From: Gracilariopsis chorda
Taxonomy: Eukaryota > Rhodophyta > Florideophyceae > Gracilariales > Gracilariaceae
DNA: 64,000 nucleotides
Direction: 5' to 3'
Assembly (NCBI GenBank): GCA_003194525.1
Contig: NBIV01000042.1
Span: forward strand, 62,001-126,000
The number at the start of each line of letters is the position of its first letter. The stretch's first letter is position 1. Both the position numbers and the translations under genes were made by a program. Shown piece by piece: positions 56,329 to 64,000 of this stretch. The notes under the pieces are model-generated. The model made no database searches. It had not been told where the DNA came from and saw only the letters and a list, made by a program, of their open reading frames with translations.

Positions 56329-57063
56329 GTGATGTTTAGGAATGTCGCTGAGGCTGTTAGGAAGACGGAATAAGTGGTATTGGAATCTGATGAGCAGTGC
56401 GTCAGGTGTGTGAGAACGGAGAGAGCTGCCCAGATGAGTTCCTGAGAATGAGTTGGAAGTCAAACGAAGGCAGTATGAAGTTTGAAATTCAAAAGATGGA
56501 AATAAAAATGTTAGTTTTGGTTGGGTGCTCAAAATGGCCCTGGCCGCTGCGCGGCCAGCGCCATTTCGCAATCTGTATCTAGCTTTTAGTGGAGAATGAA
56601 CTTGCTCCAAACTTGAAACTAGCGATGAGCAGTGCAGGTGAGGCAAGGCTCTGTAAGATATGGAAGTGTGAATTCCAAAAACTTTTTTTTTTTACTTGGA
56701 AAGCGCCAGAAACTAGCAGAATCTATCATTTTCGTAGTGTTTTTGAGCTTTTGCCTAAGAAACTTGCAATCTAGCTCCTCTATCTAGCATTTGGAGAACA
56801 CCGACGTTATTAAAGCCTGAACCTTAGATAAACCAAGAGGTTGACTGTAGAAAGCAGTTGTTATCACACTTTGCCAAGTGGTGGTTGCCTTTACCATGCT
56901 CGGTGAAGGAGCGCTGCACCCACCTTATGGGTGAGCGAGGCTCAACTTTAGATGCACTTGGCTACGTGGCATACGTTTGAGTCGGCCGTAGTGGCCTGGC
57001 CCCACACAACAGTAGCGGGATGTCACTACCTCTCTGAAATAATTAAGTAAATTAGTAAACTAG
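56329..57063. other. No gene; hairpin at 56532
   Basis: No recognisable coding sequence. AAATGGCCCTGGCCGC, TGC, GCGGCCAGCGCCATTT (56532-56566) forms a 16-bp stem with one mismatch. It may mark the right edge of the cluster or a transposon end. Confidence 0.45.
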
Positions 57064-57540
57064 TTAGCTAGCAAGTCTAACACACGTGACACACTCACAA
57101 ATTGGTCTAACGCGCCTTGCACTGCCCATGCGGTCAGATCTCACTGTATCACACAACCCTCCAGCCGACCAACGTTTCTTCATTCGCTCCAAGCATAACA
57201 TGCGCGATGTGCGGATGAAACCATTACGAACGCGATTGTCGTCTTTGGTGTTCAGCTTGGCGTTGGGATAGATGGACAAAAGTGTCATGCTATGCTCTTC
57301 CATAAAATCCACTTTCCGGTTCATGGCAGAAGCAACATCCTGCAGAGCCTTAAAAAAGTTCCCTTCTTCTTTCTGACGCTTGGCTTTGTTACGACCAACT
57401 TATTCAACACAATATCGTTTGTTTGGGTTCACTACAGCATGAAGACTCTCCAAGTTTCCATCTTCAGAGTTATGCAGAACCACAGTGTTTGGAATTGTTT
57501 GATTACTGCCATTTGTCGTAGCTGACTCATTCGAATTAGT
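57064..57540 (-). pseudogene. Harbinger-type accessory (Myb/SANT-associated) gene fragment
   Basis: The minus strand reads GRNKAKRQKEEGNFFKALQD, then VASAMNRKVDFMEEHSM, then RVRNGFIRTSRMLCLERMKK. The GxNKAKR motif and the helical C-terminal part are typical of the DNA-binding accessory proteins that accompany PIF/Harbinger transposases. One in-frame stop (TAA) lies just before GRNKAKR, and the N-terminal SANT part is missing. A paralogous fragment lies at 17695-17997. No transposase adjoins it here. Confidence 0.6.
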
Positions 57541-58440
57541 AACTGTCTTCTGACTTACTATTTATTGACATATCGCGCTCCAATTTTGGGTACCATCTCA
57601 GAACCATCCAAGCCCCACAGCCAATCTATCGATTATGATAAATGTTACAAAATTCGTAATACATCTTTGTAACTAAAAAAAATGTACTGCAACTGCAAAA
57701 AATTACTTGGTCATCCACAACTCCGGTTGGGTTCGAAATTCTTACTTTGCCAAGCGCAAGCTTAAACTTTTGACAGTCCGCTGAGCTGTCAGAAAACGTT
57801 TGACAGCAGCTTTCTAAGCTTCTTGAATAATATCGTCCTGTTTGCAGGCCTTTAACTTTAGAATCCGGTACACCCTTTTTCGATGAACGTCTTTCTTTTC
57901 TGAAATTTTCCTATGGCGGCGTATGTAGAGACACATATCCACGCCTATTCCGAAGTAGCTCTTTCATGTTTGGTTTACGCTTTTCCATTACCCATGGTAA
58001 TGAGCAGTTGAAACAGCGACCGTAAAGCATAAAGAATCAGATAATACAGTGTCAGATAAATGCTTCATAAAAGATACAGATGTTATGACTTACGGCTTTT
58101 TTGGTCTTCGGTTGTTGGATCCAGTGAAGTGCCAAAATGTTTTCGTGATTATGTTTTCCGCGTTTCATGTTACATTAACCCCGTGCTCACAGAGTGAACA
58201 TTTTAGTTCACCCAAAAGTGGGGTGAGTTTTGGAGAGTTTTGGCGAATTCTCGGTTGCAGAGAGAACGTCTCTCGATGACGGGTGATGTTCATTCTGTGT
58301 GTCTCCCAGATATTCTCTAACCCTCTCCGACGGTAAGCCCTATTCCTTGACGATCTCGAGAGAGCATTTGCTTCCGTACTCGAAGACTGACCAGTTACGT
58401 CTCATGAACCAACTCCCATTCTACCTTGCACAGACGCTCT
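57541..58440. other. No clear gene
   Basis: AT-rich sequence without a recognisable domain. The plus-strand frame at 58049-58279 is not protein-like. The left end of the piggyBac-like element at 58.4-59.5 kb should lie here, but no terminal repeat like CTAGTGTCTAT was found. Confidence 0.45.
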
Positions 58441-58446
58441 TCGCAA

Positions 58447-59549
58447 TGCAGACACCGCCAACCGAACACTTTCAGTCGACAACTACACTGCAGAGGTTGA
58501 CACAATTTCTGTGGACGCCCATAGCCGTTCTGGAGAGACGCCTGCAACGTCGCCGCAGCGTTCAAAAGGTACCTCTGGCCAGGTAGCCGACAATGTTACG
58601 GGGATGCAAACAGCGACTGCTGCAAATGAATCTCCAGGAGGTCAACACCAACACGCACTAATACGTTGTAATCGGTCGGCCTCAGAGAACACTAACCCCG
58701 AAAACGCAACTACACCAGTGAGTCTGACAAGAAATACAGCGCCACAGAAAGTAGGTCTGAACAAGGTGATAACCTTGAATCAAATTTGTTTACTCTTTCA
58801 GATATGGTTATCGATGACAATGAAGTACAAGATTTGCACACCAGTAATGCACACCAGCACATACCCAATGCGCTGGAGGCCACACAAATTGCTACAGAAG
58901 ACTACTGGGCTGGCTTGTTTGTGGAACCAAGTGAGCTTGTGAATGGTGCTCTAGAACTTGAAGGGAGTGCTACAGATGAGGGTTCATCTACGCCGATGTC
59001 AAGAGCTGCACAGCGCAGTGATGCTCAACGTGTTGGCGGTTTAAGGGGTTGGAAGTATGCGGACGCGTTTGTTTCTGTCGAACTTTCTCTTGATGATGCT
59101 GATGGTCTTTTGGGTACTCGTTTTGTGCAGGAAGCTAATGCTGTTGTCGAGAAGGTCAAACGAGAGGTACGAAGAGCTCGAAATAAGACAGATGCAATTG
59201 ATGAAATGAAGATTTCGCGATTGGATGTGCTCAACATTTTCTTGCCTGTAAGCGTACTCGAGAAACTCAAATGGCATGTAAACGGTGCTCTCTCAGAGAG
59301 ACGTATCGAGCAAGCAACAACAGAAGAGCTCCGTGGGTGTATAGTATCACATGTGTTAGCTGCATCGTACGGGGTCAGTGTTTCTACCATGACTTCAAGG
59401 GATCAGAAAGACTTTTACTTTCAGACTGGTATACAAGGCAAACGCTACAACGAAATATGGTCGGCAATTAGCGGTACGAAGGAAATACGTCAGTCCTACG
59501 AGGAGCATGGAGGCGGATACTCAAACAAGCCAGTACAAGGAAATCAACT
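58447..59549 (+). pseudogene. Second piggyBac-like transposase, 5' part
   Basis: A serine/threonine-rich N-terminus (SRSGETPATSPQRSKG) continues in another frame from about 58790 into an acidic stretch. A helical domain follows, parallel to that of the 19.7-kb transposase: SRLDVLNIFLPVSVLEKLKW, ATTEELRGCIVSHVLAASYG and GKRYNEIWSAISG (cf. SRNRFEMLRSSIC). The sequence is broken off by the LTR of element B at 59550. The change of frame near 58.79 kb could be a frameshift or an intron. The match to piggyBac is by pattern, weaker than for the first copy. Confidence 0.55.
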
Positions 59550-60374
59550 TGTAGTGCAACGCCCTCAGGGAGGGATTCTTGGTACTTGAACGATTTCCCG
59601 ATATTATCGGTTGTGTAGTGCGTATATCAACTACGCCCCACTATGGTGGATATGGACACGTGGGACACGGTTTTGGGTCAATTGCCGGTTGGCCACAGTA
59701 GTGGATGTTGCCACGAAATGTGGAGTATTTTAGTTAATATTATTTATTATTTTCACACCCATTTCTGGGAAGCTAGTACTTAGTGCGACGGCGCACTGCC
59801 GTCGCACCAGTAAATCTTCCCCAACAAGGGACCCCAACGTGGGGAATTGGCTCTAGTTGTTGCCGCTTGCGCGCGTACTCTACTCCTCGTTGGAGGGAAA
59901 CGCCGTAAACCACGGTACATCTAACCCCCTTGCACATCTAAAGAAGCCCATCCTTGGGAGTACAATTGTTCCAATCATATTGGTGTTTCGCCCTGTATAG
60001 GGATATTGTTACCGGCATCGCCGTATCTGTTCGTCGCTCTCGCGACTCACATCGTCCTCTCTTCCTCCTCTTCGCCCTTCCTTTTTCCCCTTTATAGGGT
60101 AGCACCTCCCGCTACCCGCGGCCCTCGTGTGCGCATCCGCTCACACACCCCCACTTACGTGGAAACATACCTCTACCGAGGACCACATCCCGCTCACGCG
60201 GATACCGATTCTTCGCCTTAACCTCCCTGCGCAAGTCGCGACAGGTGTCCCTGGTCTTACAAACCGGCTTCGCCGTGACACCTCTGGGAGGGCTCTACCC
60301 AACTGGGTTCACCTCATGAGAGGAAGATCCCGAACGTCTTTCGGTGTTTTTCCCCTTTGGGGCATTGCACCACA
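59550..60374 (+). repeat. Element B 5' LTR
   Basis: 825 bp, TGTAGTGCAACG to GCACCACA, a few percent different from the LTRs of A. Has the same 10-bp-stem hairpin (59783-59807). Confidence 0.95.
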
Positions 60375-60377
60375 AAG

Positions 60378-60390
60378 TGGTCTCCCGACC
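60378..60390 (+). other. Element B primer-binding site
   Basis: TGGTCTCCCGACC, identical to that of element A and at the same distance from the LTR. Confidence 0.75.
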
Positions 60391-60478
60391 TAGAATCGGT
60401 TTTTGTTTCCCTCTAACGAGGTTTGTTTTTATTTAACGGAAGTTCCGTGATCGTTTCCCGTCGTAACGGTATTTTCTC

Positions 60479-62656
60479 ATGTCGAGAAATCCCTCCGATG
60501 CGGAGCCAGTGGTTACGCGTAGTCGCTCCCGCGACAACGCGGACACTTCCGAAGTTCGGTTCGTACCCCGTATCCCTATACGGACAAGTTCCAGCCGTGC
60601 TGGCGCCGCTTCATCGCGGAATGATACCCCCGACCGGGAACCCCGGAACCTCCTTTTGCCCTCGTTATCACTCCCGCAGGGGAATGCAGCATCGACTCCG
60701 GCTGTTGCCGCAGTGCCCCAGGCACCCCGGCCTGCTCCCGCTGTCGCGGCTTCAAGCCCCCGTGGAACGGGCGATAACAACCCCCAGGGGACTTCCCTGG
60801 AATCCCAGGTCCGCGCTCTGTGGACCGCCCATGACACTCTTGTAGGGGAACTAAAATCCCTCCAAGAGGTGGTCTTGGCAACCCCCGTAAAGGAGGTCGC
60901 CGAGGAACTCCGTATTTTACGGTCTGACGTCAACTCCGTGTTGGAGAGTTTGGGACAACCCGCCACCTTCATCGAAGGAGTTGAATCCCGATTTGATCGG
61001 ATTGGTGCCCACCAGGAGACACTGGAGCAGTTCGTCCTCATGGACAAACCATTCCTGCATGATCCAGTAAACAAGGCATCGCACAACGACCAGCTTGCTG
61101 GGAAGAAGAAACGCCGTCATCGACGGAAACACCACCGAAAATATTCGGACTCCGATTCTTTGACATCGTCGGACTCATCCCGAAACCATTCGGTTAGCTC
61201 GAGCTCCTCCGACTCCGACTCGGAGGACGAGAAGCGAGGCTACTCCTCCCGCTCGAAGCGGTCATCGGCCACTGAAGGCGTGGTCCGAACCCGCCAGAAG
61301 GGGAGAAGACACCCCGGTCTTCGGGAATTGAAACCGACAAACCCGGATTACCGGAAGCTTTTATCATACCGGTACTACCGGCTGGAAGACTCGTCACTAG
61401 GACGTACGCCCCGTGGTACGGGAAAGGTGCGAGAATGCATTAAGCGAATGCAGCTCTCGCTCCGCAACCAGTATTTTACTGGAGAGGACCCAGTCCTAGT
61501 ACTGGATTTCCTATCCCGCTTTGTAGCGGAGGCCGATATCCTCGGTATGAATGAGGGACAAGCATATTTGGCTTTACCGTATTTCTTACGGGGAATGGCG
61601 GAGGACCAATACAACTCTGTCAGAGGATCTTCTCGTGCCTCCGAGGGAGGAGTTACTTGCTGGCCGGAGGCTGTGCAGTATCTACTGCGCTCCTACGCCA
61701 CAAACACCGCTATTCAGCAGGCTATCCTCGCTTTGCGAGATACACGCCAGCGTGCTGGAGAGACCGAGACCGATTACTCGGTGCGCCTTAACAAGGCTTT
61801 CCACAGATGTGGTAACGTATACCCCGCTGGGGAGCGCAGTACCATGTTCATCGATGGTCTTGACCCGGAAATCCGGAGTTTAGTTACCCGTTATCGGGAG
61901 GACAAGCGGAGGATCACCTATCTCGAGTTGGTCCAACACGCCCGAGCGGAAGGGGATGCACTTCGTGCAAGAACTCCGAACAATCGGTCTAAATCCGCCA
62001 AGGCGTTGTTGCTGGAAAGCGAAGCTTCCTCATTCCCGCTCACTGCGGATGGGAACCCTGGACAGGGATTTGATACTGTGCATTTAGTGCAGGAGGATGG
62101 TGTGTCGATACCCACCAGTGATTTACCGTCAACGACGGAGATGACCCGTGATACGGGAACGGAAGACCCCGTTTTGTACGGTGGTAACAGTCGGGTTCAA
62201 CCCCAACGACTCCAGTTTTCAAACGGTCAATCCCATTATCAACGGCCTGGGTGGACTGACACCCGCCCTGCGGTTCGCTTCTCCGATACTCGGAATAATA
62301 ATCCGCGTGTCGCGGTATTGGCTCTCATTTGCCACCTGTGCTATGCCCATGGCCATACCTCACCTCAGTGTATTTGTTCACTGAAGGATATGGCCAAGGT
62401 GGTGGCAAATTATGAGGCCCTCACTCCAGAGGAGAAACGTTCCGTCCCGACGGCTTCCTACCTCCGTGCTAAAACGGACTTTTCCCATGCCCTACCACAG
62501 ATCCCGCGTGCGCGGCAAGCTTCATACGCCCCGATTCGGGAGATCACGCAACCATCCGTTGCAACCCCGCTTATGCGGATAGAAACCCCCGTCAACGGGA
62601 TGAAGCGCTCGTTGTCGAGGAAACCAACCCACCGCCGAAGGCGGAAAACTAACTGA
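60479..62656 (+). CDS. Element B gag
   Basis: 725 codons, open throughout. Residues 1-100 are disordered. Residues ~112-165 are helical (SQVRALWTAHDTLVGELKSL). Residues ~205-275 are basic, then serine-rich and acidic. A capsid-like helical domain spans ~300-470 (YRYYRLEDSSLGRTPRGTG, AYLALPYFLRGMAEDQYNSV, WPEAVQYLLRSYATNTAIQQ). The zinc knuckle CHLCYAHGHTSPQC lies near 620. The C-terminus is basic (RRRRKTN). It forms the particle and binds element RNA. Pol follows in a different frame, with a 6-bp-stem hairpin at 62662-62677 just after the gag stop. Confidence 0.9.
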   Translation: MSRNPSDAEPVVTRSRSRDNADTSEVRFVPRIPIRTSSSRAGAASSRNDTPDREPRNLLLPSLSLPQGNAASTPAVAAVPQAPRPAPAVAASSPRGTGDNNPQGTSLESQVRALWTAHDTLVGELKSLQEVVLATPVKEVAEELRILRSDVNSVLESLGQPATFIEGVESRFDRIGAHQETLEQFVLMDKPFLHDPVNKASHNDQLAGKKKRRHRRKHHRKYSDSDSLTSSDSSRNHSVSSSSSDSDSEDEKRGYSSRSKRSSATEGVVRTRQKGRRHPGLRELKPTNPDYRKLLSYRYYRLEDSSLGRTPRGTGKVRECIKRMQLSLRNQYFTGEDPVLVLDFLSRFVAEADILGMNEGQAYLALPYFLRGMAEDQYNSVRGSSRASEGGVTCWPEAVQYLLRSYATNTAIQQAILALRDTRQRAGETETDYSVRLNKAFHRCGNVYPAGERSTMFIDGLDPEIRSLVTRYREDKRRITYLELVQHARAEGDALRARTPNNRSKSAKALLLESEASSFPLTADGNPGQGFDTVHLVQEDGVSIPTSDLPSTTEMTRDTGTEDPVLYGGNSRVQPQRLQFSNGQSHYQRPGWTDTRPAVRFSDTRNNNPRVAVLALICHLCYAHGHTSPQCICSLKDMAKVVANYEALTPEEKRSVPTASYLRAKTDFSHALPQIPRARQASYAPIREITQPSVATPLMRIETPVNGMKRSLSRKPTHRRRRKTN

Positions 62657-62670
62657 GGGAGTCTCCCCTT

Positions 62671-64000
62671 TGGGAGAGGCGTCCTCAAGAACGAGGCTGT
62701 TGGCGCCCGAGGCGTCCTCGCCTCGCTCCCCGGTGAAAGTCCTCTCGAGGAAAGACGCCGCTGACGCGGACTCTGCGCACCTCGGTGTGTTGCGTCGCCC
62801 GTGGATACGGAGTAAAAATCCCCGGATTCCCGGTAGAGTCTTGGTCTTGGCCAAGCGCAATTATAAGGTCTATGCCGACCTTGGCCTTGACCCCCAGTTT
62901 ATGGTGAGGTTTCTCACCGTCCTGGATACAGGTGCAGGCCCCAACTTCGTTGTGGAATCATTGTTACCCCCGCTTGTGCGGTCTCGTATCCGCTCTGACG
63001 CGGTCCCCGACATTTCGGATGCGAATAACAACCCGTTACAAACGGTGGGCACAGTGGACCTCGTCGTGAGACTTGGTACCTCCGTGGTGAAGTTGGACTT
63101 CATCGTTTGCCGTTCATTGGCAGCACCAGTCATACTGGGATGTGATTACTGCGACAGATTTGTCGACGCAATCAGGCCCCGCCTCAGGCGTGCAGAACTT
63201 GACGACGGATCGTCGGTTCCGATTGTTCTCCGCCCGCTAAAGCGGTCCTCTCGGAAACAAGTTCCGCTCCCTGCTGCGCAGGAACCACCGCCCCCGTCCC
63301 GCGAATCCACCAAGCTCCGCGTCGCTGCCTCGGTTTCTATACCGGCTGAGTCCCAAGTCTGGGTGCAGGTAAATTCCCGTCACCACGGTCTTCGGGTTAT
63401 ACAACCCCTCGCCTCGTTGTACGAGAAATCCCAGCTGGCGCTGGCTAATGGAATTGTCTCCATTTCCCCGGATGTTCCTTTCCGGATATTGGTTGCCAAC
63501 CTTGGCAAACACCCCCAGTATCTGGTCAAACACCAAGTAATTGGGAGTGTAACCCCCCACCCTATGGGAATGCTGCCAACGAAGATGACAGCCGCCGATG
63601 TACTCGGAGTTACCACCTCTTCTGAGGAGTTCGCCCAACCGTCCGGAGACGTCAAGTCTAAGGAGGGGGAGGAAACCGCTACTTCAGCGTCGAACACACC
63701 GAGTAACTCGGAATTGCGAACCACACCTGTTCCACAGGACAATGCTCCATCGATGAACGACCAGATTGATTCGGAAAAGGCATTTGAAGCGCTGGAATTC
63801 AGCCACGTGCCAGAGTCGCACCGCGACAAACTCCGTACTATGTTACGGGAATTCACCACAATGTGGGATGGCTCGCTTGGCGAGATTAATGCAACGGAAC
63901 ACCGGATCGATTTAATCCCCGGTGCGCGACCGGTTGCACAACCCCCTTACAGGGCAGGTCCGAAAGCTCGGGAAGAGGAGCAGTCCCAAGTGGACAAGAT
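62671..64000 (+). CDS. Element B pol, 5' part (protease and RT start)
   Basis: Stays open to the window edge. An arginine-rich leader precedes the retropepsin active site VLDTGAGPNFV near 62930 and PVILGCDYCDRFVD near 63125. The linker before RT (VPESHRDKLRTML, TTMWDGSLGEINATEHRIDL) is present at the right edge. Same layout as in element A. Confidence 0.85.

Larger units (their letters stand above)
59550..64000 (+). mobile_element. Element B: Ty3/gypsy retrotransposon, same family as A, cut by window edge
   Basis: LTR, primer-binding site, gag, protease and the start of RT are in the same order as in A and nearly identical to it. It continues beyond 64000. What is visible looks whole: gag is one open frame and pol stays open to the edge. 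It inserted inside a piggyBac-like transposase. The left flank is CAACT, the expected target duplication if the right end lies beyond the window. Confidence 0.95.

Noticed and set aside
46676-56340. The cluster as a Polinton or other virus-derived insertion
   Set aside because: No capsid, packaging ATPase, protease, family-B polymerase, integrase or terminal inverted repeat was seen. The recognisable domains do not form a viral set.

Overview
This window is eukaryotic, repeat-dense DNA. About half or more of it is transposable elements, many inserted into one another, and no conserved housekeeping gene is recognisable. The few non-transposon reading frames have no obvious introns. Chromodomain-bearing Ty3/gypsy elements together with piggyBac-like and PIF/Harbinger-like DNA transposons would fit an alga (for example a red alga), an oomycete or a similar protist. 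The sequence alone does not settle which.

Layout. 0.4-8.0 kb: a very decayed Ty3/gypsy copy (D, minus strand). 8.0-11.1 kb: unassigned. 11.1-16.3 kb: a Ty3/gypsy copy (E, minus strand) with 329-bp LTRs and a perfect CCTAA target duplication. 16.3-19.0 kb: unassigned, with a transposon accessory-gene fragment near 17.7-18.0. 19.0-31.6 kb: a piggyBac-like transposon whose transposase is split by a full-length Ty3/gypsy element (A, 19985-29894, target duplication CTTGC). 31.6-35.0 kb: a possible 5' part of another LTR element, then unassigned DNA. 35.0-43.6 kb: a Harbinger transposase fragment, then a third Ty3/gypsy element (C, minus strand) that itself holds a solo LTR of its own family and a tRNA-like segment. 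44.5-45.8 kb: a Harbinger transposase pseudogene. 46.7-56.3 kb: a gene cluster unlike the rest. 57.1-57.5 kb: a Harbinger accessory-gene fragment. 58.4-59.5 kb: a second piggyBac-like transposase, cut by element B (same family as A), which runs off the right edge.

The cluster at 46.7-56.3 kb is the best candidate for something undescribed. It holds a C2HC zinc-finger reading frame, a helical protein, a convergent coiled-coil protein, a pair of ~140-bp direct repeats enclosing a 64-bp-arm inverted repeat, a large gene combining a ParB/sulfiredoxin-like fold with a C-terminal 2-oxoglutarate/Fe(II) oxygenase-like domain, a multi-pass membrane protein and a glycine-rich coiled-coil protein. Several of these genes are interrupted, so this copy is probably a fossil of a mobile or multicopy unit.

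The second unusual signal is at DNA level. Elements A and B are studded with short palindromes, above all CCGT-N5-ACGG with the inner bases also paired. They occur in LTR and coding DNA, in more than one codon phase, and far more often than chance. I did not notice them in the other elements.
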